The notes under the pieces were generated by a model. The model saw only the letters and a list, made by a program, of their open reading frames with translations. It did no database searches and had not been told where the DNA came from. A DNA stretch of 64,000 nucleotides from Closterium sp. NIES-65 (Eukaryota > Streptophyta > Zygnematophyceae > Desmidiales > Closteriaceae): positions 62,001-126,000 of the forward strand of contig CANXME010001986.1 in the NCBI GenBank assembly GCA_948144175.1. Reading direction: 5' to 3'. The translations under genes were made by a program, and so were the position numbers. Below, piece by piece: positions 44,426 through 55,650 of the stretch (position 1 is its first letter; each line of letters begins with the position of its first letter).

Positions 44426-44911
44426 GCTTGCGGTGGGCTCGCTTTCAGATCTGGATCTAGAGCTAATCGCGATGGTTGAAGATGATAGAGCACAATTTCA
44501 CACACGGAGCACAACGTTGACTGGTTTGAGAGAAGGAGTTGTTGCGGAGGTGCACGGGGACGGGGGGAGGGCACATTGGCGGGGCTGTGCGCGTCCCTGT
44601 CAATAATTCTGCGCGGTTCGTTTCCTCCAATGAGGGTGCTCCGAACGCGTTTGGGGGGAAACTGGGTGTCGCAAAATGTGGTCCAGATACATTATGCATG
44701 GGATGACATTTGGGGCCGCGTGCGATTGCTGGGTAGTGTTGCAATTAGCTGGCGACAGTTCCGAGAATTACGCCACCCAATGATAATTACAGTCGGCGAC
44801 CTTCACGAGCGCTACGGCATTCCGACACCTGGCAGCTTATGCTGGCCGTACGCGTCCCAATCGATTGAGACACATCGATTGGGACATATTCTACAGCGGA
44901 ATGTACCCTAA

Positions 44912-45186
44912 TTGTTTCTACTATCTATGATTTATCTGTTGAGGATTATGTTTGTAGGGTACAGTAAACTGGTAAAGTTGGAGGCTGGAGGCAGGCTATT
45001 GAAAGAAAATGGCTGGCTACATGAAATTCGCAAACAAACCAGCACACATGGGCTACCGAAGTTTGTCCAAAGCCATGTGCCACAGGCAAACACCACAGCC
45101 ATGTGCCACAGGCAAACACCACAAGTATACTGGACAGCCATTTTTATGCATTATTTGATGCAGAGTGTAACCACCAGCACTACACT
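44912..45186. other. 3' flank (probable 3' UTR) of the cytochrome b561 gene
   Basis: No gene. Contains a perfect 26-bp tandem duplication, 45071-45096 and 45097-45122. Probably 3' UTR for the leftward gene ending at 45187. Confidence 0.6.
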
Positions 45187-47757
45187 CTACACATCGCCTG
45201 CGCCATTCGCGGGAGCGGCTGCAGAGGCCTTGAACTGGTTGTCCTCGGACTTGGGCTTGAAGAGGTAATCGCGAATGACAAGAACAATGTAGAACAGACC
45301 AAATGCGCTGATGGCAATCCCGATAATGATCAGGTAGGCCTGAAAGGCGGTGAGAGAAATACATGAAATTGGATGAGTTGACATGCAACAATGCTTATGA
45401 AATGAGGGGTTGATATAGTGGAGTGTTATGCGCATCCTATTATGAGCGGCGTGAATCAGTGGAGGGAACGTGAATTATCGTGGTTGACCGTGCAGCAAGA
45501 GATAACTGAGTGGTATGAGATGGTGGTATGAAGGGTCTAACCTTCTGGTTTCCAGAGAACATTGTAGTGTAACGGTCGAGGCCGAGGAACACGTTCACCC
45601 AACCCAGCACCACCGCGACAATCCCCACGAACCAGTGACCAAAACGCCAGAACACACGGTAACCGGAGTTTCGCGAAGGCTTCACGAATCCCCCAACGGG
45701 CAGAACCAACACAATGATGAACATCGCCAGCCCCAGCTGCCCGTGAAGGTAATCCAATCCGCGAGTGCCACTGGTAACCAGAGCAATCACTGCACCAGTG
45801 AAAATAAAAACAACGGCTACGATCTGCAGGATCATATGCGCCTTGAACCACAGAGCCCTTCGCGCTTCGTCCTGCTCGGAAAGGCTCGCGGTCAGCCCAG
45901 CAGCCAAACCGTTCGCGTCACCGCTTGTGCTGTACAATAACGGATCCGAAATCTGGTCAGCTGCGAGGAACATACGCGCTATAATGATGGCAGACGGCAT
46001 CAGGATAGCGAACGCGAACGTCATGAAGAAACCGTGTGCGATAAAAGACGCGGAATTTCCGTAGGTTGTGGTGGGAACTGGGGTGGTGGTAATTGTAGTT
46101 GTGCCATTGTTGTATCCAACCCTCGCAGAACCCCTGTAACCACAACCACCCATGACACAAGAGCAAACAATAACAACATTTTTATTGGAAGCTTGTTGCA
46201 TAAAGCCGGTTGGTTGAAGATTGCCAGGAATGAGTAACGAGAGACAAACAGGTGGTAGGTGGAGGCATAGCACACCTGTTGGCACCGTGATACTTCAACT
46301 CCTTCGAATTTCCGTCGGAGTAAGCAAAGATGACGTTAGCAACGGCATCAAGAAATAGGGGAACGTTGCCTGAAGCCAATTCCCTCTCGAATCTGCATAC
46401 CGGGAGTAAATCGATGCACAGAAAGGCAGAACAGGTTGAGGCGAAATTCCAGCACGACTACCTGAAACGTAAATCACCACAGGGCCTAGAAATAGGTAAT
46501 CAAGTAATTACGATGCGGTATTTCAAGCTTCTTATTACTCACGCCGACAACTGTTTTTTACAGACAGCTGAACTTACTCGACAATGGTCTTGCCATCGCG
46601 AGTAGTCACGGCAGTCAACGACAGTCCGAGACGCGGGTTCGGCACAATATCCGCCGCGTTCTTCGCGCGAATGTAGTAAGCGCCAATGGGGGCCGGGTTG
46701 CCGTTCGCAGTGTCAGTGATGGTGCCAGGTGGCAGATTGCCAATCGCTGCATCGCTGCCGGCCATCTTGCCGTCCTTGGACCAGCCGAGGGCGACCCAGC
46801 CGGTGGTCGCGACTTCGGCGGCGTAAGAGATGGAGTTAATTCCAACGGTCCAGTGCAGGACATAACTGATGTGATTGTCGGGGAAGTAAGGGAAAAAGGG
46901 GCATACAGTGGGGCACTTCGAAATATGAAGCGCATGTGGTGGTGGCGCAGGTGGTGACTACAGTGTAACGGACGGATAAGTGTGCCCCTGGTAAGTGTCG
47001 AATGTACGCGGGATTGAAGGAGCGTGGATTAATAGAATTAATTTCACGGCGCGCAGACTCTATAGAGGCATTCGATACCTTTCCTGTCCTCTCGCCTCTT
47101 CAAATCAATCTCGTTACAGGAGCCCCTGCTAATTGTTCCAGCGATAGCTTACTCTTTGCCCTTGAGTTCGGCGGAGCAGCTGTAGCCAGTCAGCGAAGAC
47201 TTCGTGCATTGCGACGAACCCAGCTGCGACCGAGGTTCGCCTTCACCAAACTCGTCGTTCACGACGGGTTCGCCGATCGCCCACGCGTCATCCATCTCGT
47301 GCATCGGCTCCCCATCGCCGAACGAGTCGCCGGCGACGCCTTCGTCAAATCCCCACATTTCGTCAGTCTGGTGAACTGGTTCACCTTCGCCAAAGGAGTT
47401 ACCAGAGCTTTCGCCAAAGTCCCAAGACTCGTCGGTTTCGTGCACAGGCTCGCCTTCGCCAAATGCGTCGGACGACGACTCGCCGAACTCCCAGGACTCG
47501 TCGGTTTCGTGAACGGGTTCACCTTCGCCGAACTCGTCCGCTGCTTGAAGTTTCGTCACTTCCCAGTCCCATGATTCGTCAATCTCGTGAATAGGCTCGC
47601 CTTCGCCAAACTCGTCAGTTGGATTCGAAATTACGGGCTCCCAGTCCCATGACTGATCAAATGGACTTTCTTGCCTGTTCCTGCCTGGAGCCTTCTGGGC
47701 GTGAGCGAGGGCAAGTAGCCCGAGGAAGGCGAAAAATGCGATAGAACGGGGCGCCAT
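45187..47757 (-). CDS. DOMON-cytochrome b561 protein with N-terminal acidic repeats (five exons)
   Basis: Exons 47757-47153, 46865-46578, 46392-46276, 46133-45542, 45339-45187 join in frame (phases 2, 2, 2, 0; all GT-AG) to 584 residues. Signal peptide 1-21 (IAFFAFLGLLALAHAQ). Residues ~45-180 are five to six repeats of ~23 residues with consensus FGEGEPVHETDESW, very acidic. A DOMON domain (~203-345) has likely heme ligands Met236 and His333. A Thr/Pro linker follows, then a b561 core with transmembrane helices and four histidines, 370, 436, 467, 503, which bind two hemes. Such proteins move electrons across a membrane, commonly from cytosolic ascorbate to extracellular acceptors. The start at 47757 places the signal peptide first; an in-frame Met at 47820 is less likely. 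The repeat block is not one I know from CYBDOM proteins. Confidence 0.9.
47153..47630 (-). repeat. Coding tandem repeat in the DOMON-b561 gene
   Basis: Repeated ~69-bp coding unit (FGEGEPVHETDESW plus ~9 variable residues), diverged between copies, within exon 1. Confidence 0.85.
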
Positions 47758-48747
47758 ACTAGCGACCTCCGAGGTATAAGACGAAACCTCACCCTCTCTG
47801 TGTGCTACTTTAACGACCAATTTAGCACGACTGATCGAGCTCTGGCGTCAACTTATGCTGTGAAAATCACCCCATAATGCCAGTCGTCTCAACTTTATAC
47901 GTGTACCAGCTCACAGGAGTGGCTCGCATGTTCGTTGTTCCCAGTCTCCCTGGTTGAGCCTGCTCAAATTGCTCTGTGGAGGTGCTTTGTGGTGGCGATT
48001 TTGAGGGGAGATGCCAGGCGAGGCGAGGATAGTGTTGTGTCGAGGGGCTGGAAATTGGGACACAATGCAGATGCGCACAATTTCTTTTCCAAATCCATGA
48101 TGACGAGGCGCGCACATTGCCACCACTCATTCGAAATGCGTCTCGGCTTGGCCTCCACAAATCATCCAACATGGCACGTGGCAAAGGGTCACCCTGCTTT
48201 GGTACAGTATCTCGGCCAGGTTTCCCATCAGGGGGCAGTTCCGAAGCGGGGCAGTCCCACTTCACAGCCATTCTCAGCAATCCAGCTTACTTTTTTACCA
48301 TCGTCCGGTCAAAATTGCACGACGGGCAGTTATAGGGGCAGTAAGAACTTGGACTTCCGATAAATCTTCTGTCTGAACCAGACCTACAATGCGGGGAGGA
48401 AAAGAGGGCGCTTCTTAGGGCCAGATTCAACGAGCCGCGATAGCACAGGCTGGGAATGAGGGAGGGTGCAATATGCACGAACTTCTATGCAGGATCCTCG
48501 ATATAGATGTCGTGAATGTAGCAGGGAAATCTTGGGCGTCACTTTGGTTCCAATCAATCTACCACATTTATATTGCTTATATAGTTGGATCCAGGCCCTT
48601 AGATATCAGTGTAAAACACGCTGATTACGCTGATTTTGTAGCTCTGATTTTCGTTTTCCCTAAAGAATCAGTATTTGTGATTTTGCCACACTGACCATTT
48701 TACGTGTTTCTGAACAAGTCACACTGACAAATTAGTATACTTCAGTA
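47758..48747. other. Upstream region of the DOMON-b561 gene
   Basis: About 1 kb with no convincing gene, RNA or repeat. Should contain the promoter of the leftward gene. It becomes AT-richer after ~48480, towards Copia-C1. Confidence 0.5.
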
Positions 48748-48754
48748 TGTCAAA

Positions 48755-48864
48755 TGTCAAATGTTGTAGCCAATAGTGAGGTTTGTCTTAGGGGGTACAA
48801 AATTTAGGGTTTGTCATATGTACCCCAACTCACATCAATGAGATCACCACTTCTTTTCTTGACA
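48755..48864 (+). repeat. Copia-C1 5' LTR
   Basis: About 110 bp, TG...CA ended, containing the GGGGGTACAAAATTTAGGG block analogous to the other copia LTRs here. The left edge is ambiguous because of a TGTCAAA duplication. Confidence 0.7.
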
Positions 48865-48878
48865 TGGTATCACCTAGG

Positions 48879-49745
48879 TTCGGATCCTGTGGGATCCCGC
48901 TCCTCCCGACCTCGTTCGTTTCGCCCGAGCCAGTCTCACCTTGTCGTACTAGTTGCGCACGTCTTGCCCGAGCCTAGCACCGGCCCGCTCTAGTCGCGTT
49001 CGTTCGTTACCACTAGTTCCGCCGATCCACTGCTCTCGCAGCGTAGCGACCTTCCCCCCCCCCCCCTCCCCCTTGCTGCCCGTCGCGTTTCCCCCCCCCT
49101 ACTGCCCGTCGAGTCGCGATTTTCCCCCTGTTGCCTGTCGGGTCGCGTTTTTCCCCGCGCTGCCCGTCGAGTCGTGTTCCCCCCCCCCCCCCCCCCCCCC
49201 CCCCCCCGCTGCCCGTCGAATCGCGCCTTCCCCGGCCCCCGTCGCGTCGCGCTCTCCCCGCCCGTCGTCCCGTCGTGCCCTCCCCCGCTACTCGTCGCGA
49301 CGCGCCCCCCCCCCCCCCCCTCTGCCCTAAACGCCCGTCGCGTCGCGCCTGCCCGCCGTCGCATCCCTACCCCCGCCCTACGCGCCCGCCGCGTCGTCCC
49401 TACGCCCGCGCGCCCGCGCCTCCCCGCGCCCTACGCCCTGCGCCCGTCGCTCGTCGCCTCCCTACGCCCTGCGCCCGCGCCTCCCCGCGCCCTGCACCCT
49501 GCGCCCGTTACCTCCCCGCGCCCTGCGCCCGCGCCTCCCTGCGCCCTGCGCCTGAGTGCTCGCTGCGCCCGTTTCTACGCACGCCCGCCCTTTACCCGCT
49601 GTGCTGTCTTGTCTCTTTCGGCATGCGTGCCTGCTTGCTCGCGCTGCCACGTCTGCTCGTTTTCTCCGCCGCTACGCCTGCTTGTTAGGCCTACTGCAAG
49701 CCCTCCCTCCGCTCTACTAAGCGTCCTGTCGCTCGTACTTCCACT
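48879..49745 (+). other. Copia-C1 leader, C-rich
   Basis: Untranslated leader dominated by C runs (a run of about 29 C near 49179-49207) and CCCGTCG words. No gene. Confidence 0.7.
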
Positions 49746-49921
49746 ATGGCGACTCCTAGAGCTCTTCGTTTTGACGCTGACGGTCGACCCCTCGAGTTCT
49801 CGGTCTCGCTCCTGCGCGCGCGTCGCCTTTTAGAGAGTCAGGTCCAGGCGGGTGAGTCCCTCTGGGCGCACGCTACTGGTGACCTTCCTGCGCCCGACGA
49901 CTCTACGCCTTTAGGCTCTGC

Positions 49922-50050
49922 TGTCAGAACATATAGCTTGTGCTTATTGTGCAGGCTATAGTGGGGTAGCCCATAAGGGGTACAACCCAATTAGGGTTAG
50001 TACTTGTACTCAGTTCATTCATAGTTCATTCATTCTCGTTGATTTTCACA
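49922..50050 (+). repeat. Copia-A4 5' LTR
   Basis: 129 bp, pairs with 52694-52822. Confidence 0.95.
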
Positions 50051-50074
50051 TCTGCCACTGACGACGCTGAAGGC

Positions 50075-52482
50075 GTTGGAGCTGAGACTGCTGCTGGAGG
50101 TCCTGCTGCGGGTACTACTGGTGCTGCTGGAGGTGCGGGAGCTGGAGGTGCTCCTGGCGGTGGTGCTGCCGCTGGGGGTGCTGGTGCTGTCCCTGCTGTG
50201 TCTAGAGTCGCCGCGCGGCCTGGGCCGTACTTCGTTCCGCTCCTTCAGCAGGTTCTTGGTCTCCGGTCTTCTACTGGTCCTTCTCCTCCTCACTTAGAGT
50301 GTCCACAGCCTGTCCCGTCGCAGTTACAGTTACAGCCCGCCTCCCCACTGCCTGCTCCGTCTCCCTACACTGGTCCTACTGGAGGTCTTGCTGAGCGTCG
50401 TGAGCCTGCGTCTCGCCCTGCGTCGCCTGTTCATGCTGCTCGCACTAGTGGTCGCAGTTCGCGTCAGCGTCCTCCTCCTGTCCCTGGCACACACCGGATG
50501 TCTCTGCGTCCGTCCACTGCTCCTCTGCGTGCCCCTTTGCCTTCTCCTCCTGAGTCTTCTCTTCCTGCTCTTGTCGACCCGGAGTCGGACTCTCTTCGTG
50601 CTGCCAGTCCTACAGTCACGCGTCTCCTGGCTACTGTTCTCACTGACCCTTCTTTCGAGTCCACTGCTGCGTCTGCCCTAGTTGCTGAGCTCGTCGACTT
50701 TGCTGCTCGCTGTCGCCTAGACTACGCTGCTAGTCTTGTCGCTGAGTCTGAGTCTGTCTGTCCTCCGTCCGTCGGGGGTGAGTGTGCCCTTGGCACGGAC
50801 GTCCTTGAGGACAGGCAGGAGGAGTTCCAGTGCTTGGCAGCTGCTTCACCTCATCTCGTGTCCGTACTGCTTACCCCTGAGGGAGACCCGGATGCACTTG
50901 ATATCCCGACTCCGCGCTCTTACGCGGAGGCGATAGAGGGTCCCTACTCCTCTCAGTGGCAGGCAGCTATGGACGCAGAGATGGCTTTCTGGAAGTCCAC
51001 AGGCACCTACGTTGACGTTGTCCCCCCTCCTGGGGCGAACATCGTCAGTGGCATGTGGATCTTCAGGGTGAAGCGGCCGCCGGGTTCTCCACCTGTCTTC
51101 AAGGCGCGTTACGTGGCTCGTGGCTTCAGTCAGCGGCAGGGAGTTGACTACTTTCAGACCTTCTCTCCCATCTCGAAGATGACCACTCTTCGGGTACTGC
51201 TGCACGTTGCTGCTCACCGTGACTACGAGCTGCACTCTCTTGACTTCAGCACAACTTTCTTGCAGGGCAGCCTGCATGAGGAGATCTGGCTGCGCCGCCC
51301 ACCTGGCTTCACTGGGTCTTTCCCTCCTGGTACCTAGTGGAGTCTCCGGCGCCCAGTCTACGGTCTCCGCCAGGCGCCACGTGAGTGGTACGACACACTG
51401 AGGACTACGCTTGCGGCTCTTGGGTTTGCTCCTTCTACTGCCGACCTGTCGCTGTTTCTGCGCACCGACACCTCTCTGCCGCCGTTCTACATCCTCGTGT
51501 ACGTCGACGACTTGGTCTTTGCCACAGCTTACACTGCTGGACTCGCCTACGTGAAGTCCGAGCTGCAGAAGAGACACACGTGCAAAGACCTGGGTGAACT
51601 GCGCAGCTACCTTGGCTTGCAGATCACCCGGGACAGAGCACGCCGCACCATTACCCTGACTCAGTCACACATGGTGCAGCAGGTCCTTCAGCGCTTCGGC
51701 TTCACGTACTCCTCGCCTCAGGCCACTCCTCTGCCTACTCGCCACTCGCTCTCAGCTCTGCCTTCGGATGAGTCCGTAGAGTCGAGTGGCCCGTTTGCAG
51801 AGCTGGTTGGCTGCCTCATGTACCTAATGACTTGCACACGACCTTACCTTGCATACCCTCTTAGCATTCTCGCACGCTATGTTGCTCCTGGGAGACACCG
51901 ACCAGAGCACATGGCTGCAGCGAAGAGGGTGTTGCGCTACTTGTGCAGTACGTCGGGCATGGGGCTAGTGCTTGGAGGGCGGAGTCCAGTGGTCCTCACT
52001 GGGCACGCGGACGCTTCTTGGGCTGACGACCAGGCTACGCAGCGGTCGTCACAGGGTTACACCTTCAGCCTTGGTTCCGGCTCTGTTTCGTGGCGGGCTA
52101 CCCGCTCGTCTTCTGTTCTCGGCTCCAGTTGTGAGGCTGAGATCTACGCCGGGGCCATGGCTGCACAGAAGCTTCGCTGGATCACCTACCTGCTGACAGA
52201 CCTTGGAGAGCCGCCTCGTTCTCCTCCAGTCCTGTACGTAGACAACAAGGCCATGCTGGCCTTGTGTCGAGAGCAGAGACTGGAGCACAGAACAAAGCAC
52301 ATTGCTCTTCGCTACTTTCTTGCTCGTGAGCTACAGTAGCGTGGTCAGTTGCGGCTTGCGTACGTGGCCTCTGAGGCCAACACTGCTGATGTCTTCACCA
52401 AGGCACTTGCGCCTTGTGATCATCAGCGCTTCTGCACGCAGCTGGGTCTTGTGCCTGTCTTGCCTCACTTGCTCACCTCTTG
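50075..52482 (+). pseudogene. Copia-A4 partial pol (fossil)
   Basis: Linker, reverse transcriptase (WIFRVKRPPGSPPVFKARY, LVYVDDLVFAT) and RNase H (GHADASWADD) closely matching A1-A3. About two breaks. Confidence 0.9.
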
Positions 52483-52693
52483 ACCTTGCTTGTACTATTG
52501 CATATATATACACCTGCTCTTGCTTGTTTAGTCCGTTATATATATGTACTCCTGCATGTGAACTGGCCTTGTGGCCTTGAACTTGTGCTCGGAATGTGTG
52601 GTGACTTTGTGATCCACCCTGAGCTTGCTTTGCTTTGCTTTGCTTGACTGGTCTTGTGACCCCTTGTTCTCCCCCACTTTGCCTATGGGGGTG

Positions 52694-52822
52694 TGTTAGA
52701 ACATATAGCTTGTGCTTATTGTGTAGGCTATAGTGGGGTAGCCCATAAGGGGTACAACCCAATTAGGGTTAGTACTTGTACTCAGTTCATTCATAGTTCA
52801 TTCATTCTCGTTGATTTTCACA
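52694..52822 (+). repeat. Copia-A4 3' LTR
   Basis: 129 bp, two differences from the 5' LTR; preceded by the CCTATGGGGGTG polypurine tract. Confidence 0.95.
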
Positions 52823-54009
52823 TCTGCCACTGACGACGCTGCTAGAGCCCGCTTTGCCAGCCAGCGTGCTGACCTCACGGCGTGGAAGTCGTGTGACGCT
52901 GCGGCCTCCATCGATCTTAGCAGCCTCCTCCCTGAGTCTGAGGAGGCCCACTTCACTCATCTTCGCACTACTAGTGAGTTCCTGACTGCGATTAAGGCCC
53001 GCTATGCTACTCCCACCACTGTCTCTCTTGGCCGACTCTTTCTACCGTTCCTGTTCCCTGACCTCGCCTCGTTTGAGCCCTCTGCTGACTTGATTGCTCA
53101 CCTACGCTCGGTTGATTCTAGCTACCGCGCTGCCTGCACTGACGCACAACTTGCACTGCTCCCTCCCCCTATGGCGATTACTATCTACTTCAACGCCACT
53201 AGCCTCCCTGACCACCTTGCCTCAGTCCGTGACACGCTTCTTCTGAAGCACCCTAGTGAGCTCACTATCGAGGTCCTTGAGTCTGCGCTCAAGGACGTCG
53301 AGAGCAACCTCTGCTCCGTAGCCTCCACCTCTGGTGCTGTGCCCCCTCCACTGTTCCACGGGTGCACTGTCTCTTAGCTGCCCACCTTCACAGCCTCTCT
53401 TGCCACTTCTGCTACTGACGTGACCGCAGCTGTTGTTACAACTTCTTCGCGGTCTCGAGGTAGAGGTGGCAAGAGGGGCGGTCAGGGTACAGGTGGCGGC
53501 GGCGGTGGAGGCATTGGCGGCGGAGGTGGTGGGCCAACTGGTGGCGGCGGGAGTTCAGGGCCTGGAGAGGCGTCTCGTGCAGCGGCCGGTGACCCCGCTA
53601 CTGCAGCTGGTGGAGGCGACGCCCGGGCTCGTCAGCCACCTTCTGGTCTGCCGGCCGTGGCGGCTGGAGCAGCGGCGTGGTACCTGGCCTAGTGGCAGCA
53701 GCAGCCCCTCCCCTCGCAGTAGCAGTGGCAGCAGCAGGTTTCGGGGCCAGGACAGCGTCAGCCTCAGCGAGGTGTTGTTCACCCTTCGTGCACCTATCAG
53801 CTTTTGACAGATGCTGGCCGAGGCCAGCCTTGTGGTTGCACGCACCCTCCTTGTCAGTGCTTTGCTCAGCTCACTGACACGGTTCGCTTGGCCTACGGCG
53901 TTGGAGGCCCTGCCCCTGACTGGTTTCCTCTTGTTTAGACGTACGGCCCTGCCCTTTAGGGCATGTCAACTTCTCAGTTGCTTGATCTCTTCGACTGGAG
54001 ATACCGCAC

Positions 54010-54858
54010 GTGGTGGCTTCTCACTGCATCGCACACAGGTAAAATGATGATGTGTTGGTGTCGTTGCTGTTTGATATGTGGAACGTGGTATGTTGCTGTG
54101 CGAGTTCTAACCCCTCATCTGTGATATTGTCCCTATGGCAGGGAAGCGCTAGCAGCAAAGGAGGCGGCTAAGGCACTACCAGAGCCTGGCATAATCGACG
54201 CGGTTATTCGCTCAGTGGCAGAAGACCTCGGCATATCCAGCAACTCCAATCTCAAGTTCAAGGAGCTGCAGGAAATGTTCACTCATACCAACCTCGAGGT
54301 CCAGGGGATCCATTCCGTCCGCTGGTTGAGTCGCGGCGACGCAATCGCACGATTCGTCCGCGTTCTGCCTGCTGTCATCGTTATGCTCGAGGAGACTGAC
54401 ACGAAAATGTACCTCCTGGTGACATCGTTCGAGTTTCATTACTTCTTATCCTTCTCGACGCTGTTTTGCCACTCAACACAGTCGAGTGCGAACGCGGGTT
54501 TTTCCGCCAGAATGTCATCAAGTCGTGGCGCCGGACGAGCCTCTGCAACGCCAAGCTGGGAGATCTGTTGGCAATGAGCCTGCTCGACTATGACATGGAG
54601 TGGGAGAAGGTGGTGGACATCTGGGGGAGCAGCAGGAAAAGGCGCCCCAGCAAGCGCAAGGAGCAACCTGCGCCAGAGAAGGAGCGGGCCAAGTCCAAGT
54701 TTGTTAAGGGGAGTGGCCGCCGGGTGCTTCAGGTGGAGGAGGAGGAGGAGGAGCTAGACGACGAGGGCATGCATGGTTCTGCAGGCGATGACAGTGAGAG
54801 TGATGACACCGGTAGCAGTGGTGATGATGCGAGCGTTTCTGACGATGACATGACATGA
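54010..54858 (+). pseudogene. hAT-type transposase fragment (ZNF862/KIAA1586-like)
   Basis: 54010-54038 reads VASHCIAHR up to a GTAAAA donor; an intron-like gap ends at an AG before 54143. The frame resumes EALAAKEAAKAL...KFKELQEMFTHTNLEVQGIHSVRWLSRGDA, a block shared by hAT-derived ZNF862/KIAA1586-like proteins. After ~54450 the middle of the transposase is absent and the C-terminal block (LNTVECERGFFRQNVIKSW, the hAT dimerisation signature) continues in another frame, followed by a basic then very acidic Ser/Asp tail to a stop at 54858. The 5' part is missing at the Copia-C1 boundary. Not functional as a transposase. Confidence 0.8.
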
Positions 54859-55349
54859 GCTAGTTAGTAGTACCGTATTCCCCCGGATAAAAGACCCCCC
54901 CATAATAATGTACCCGGGTCTTTAATACGGGGGGGGGGTATTTTATTACGGGTTGTTTTTGTTATACCCCCCATTTGGGGTGAAATCATTACAAGACCCC
55001 CCCCAAACCTCAAAAGTGTTTTAAACATGAAAATATCAGCCCCTGTTTCTGTTTATGTTCCAAGGGTGCCTGACACAATGCAGTGGAGGTGGTACAGGTC
55101 CGTCGCCCCGTGATCTAGCGTGCTGGTTACTACTGAATATGGGCCAATGTGCATGAAGCATTCACATGTTTCATGAATTGTGCCCGCTTCCTCGGCCCTG
55201 GACATTCGCGTGGTGTTTCCCCATTTAAAAAATGCAGCACAACATTACAACACCCCTCTATTTCATTGCATTCAGAAAAACATAGCACAAATGATAAGAA
55301 CCGGATCTTATAATTTTGATACGATTTTCTCAGAAACTAAACACAGCGG
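54859..55349. other. Unassigned stretch with one isolated transposon-end-like sequence
   Basis: At 54872 a TA is followed by CCGTATTCCCCCGGATAAAA, resembling the inverted repeat of the pogo-like transposon (CCGTCACCCCCCGGATATA). I find no matching opposite end. G and C runs follow to ~55010. The rest shows nothing. Confidence 0.45.
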
Positions 55350-55444
55350 AATGAGTTGGATTGATTGGGTTGGGGTACAAATGCCTAACCCTAACTATTT
55401 GTACCCCATATAGCATGACCCACTAGAGGCTATAACATTTGACA
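55350..55444 (-). repeat. Copia-C2 3' LTR (approximate)
   Basis: Starts TGTCAAATGTTATAGCC in element orientation, similar to the Copia-C1 LTR start. The far edge cannot be fixed without the other LTR. Confidence 0.55.
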
Positions 55445-55650
55445 CACCCCCATAGCCTAAGTGGGGAATGCCAAGCAATAAGAAACGCAACCTAAGGTCA
55501 CAAGACCAGTCACAAGCAAGAGAGAAAACAAAGCTCAGGGTGGATCACAACGTCACCACAAAGTCTGAGCAAAAACAAAGGGCCACAAGGCCAGTTCAAG
55601 AGTATACAAGCTAATATATATGGTACACACAAACAAGAGGCAAGAACTCA

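Larger units (their letters stand above)
41355..44908 (+). mobile_element. Complete PIF/Harbinger DNA transposon
   Basis: 3554 bp between TAA duplications (41352-41354; 44909-44911). Inverted ends begin GGGTACATTCCGCTGT, and similarity extends about 45 bp with a few mismatches (through the ATGTCTCAATC-like stretch). It contains the two genes expected of an autonomous element, a DDE transposase and a Myb/SANT-like protein, convergently arranged. Both look intact, so it may be active. Confidence 0.95.
49922..52822 (+). mobile_element. Copia-A4: shortened copy of the Copia-A family
   Basis: LTRs 49922-50050 and 52694-52822 (129 bp, two differences). Target duplication TCTGC (49917-49921; 52823-52827). 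Inside is only the second half of the family's coding region: linker, reverse transcriptase and RNase H. A 19-bp stretch TCTGCCACTGACGACGCTG follows both LTRs. Broken about twice besides the missing half. Confidence 0.93.
48748..54008 (+). mobile_element. Copia-C1: old Ty1/copia fossil, 3' part missing, holding Copia-A4
   Basis: 5' LTR about 48755-48864 (starts TGTCAAATG, ends CTTGACA; start could be 48748), followed by primer-binding-like TGGTATCACCTAGG. A C-rich leader follows, then gag from 49746, continuing beyond the nested Copia-A4 to about 54008, where it abuts a hAT fragment. No pol or 3' LTR seen. Broken in several places. Gag resembles that of Copia-C2 (MAT.R.LRFD..GRP start). Confidence 0.82.
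49746..54008 (+). pseudogene. Copia-C1 gag part (fossil, interrupted by Copia-A4)
   Basis: Starts MATPRALRFDADGRPLEF, continues past the insertion as a gag block (PESEEAHFTHLRTTSEFL ... FLFPDLASF), then Gly-rich and Gln-rich stretches and a Cys/His cluster (CGCTHPPCQCF). Several breaks. Confidence 0.8.

Noticed and set aside
47867-48280. 137-codon minus-strand frame upstream of the b561 gene
   Set aside because: No domain or repeat, overlaps plus-strand frames, no supporting splice or neighbour context.
54143-54858. hAT-like piece as a domesticated host gene
   Set aside because: The middle of the transposase is missing and the two blocks are in different frames.
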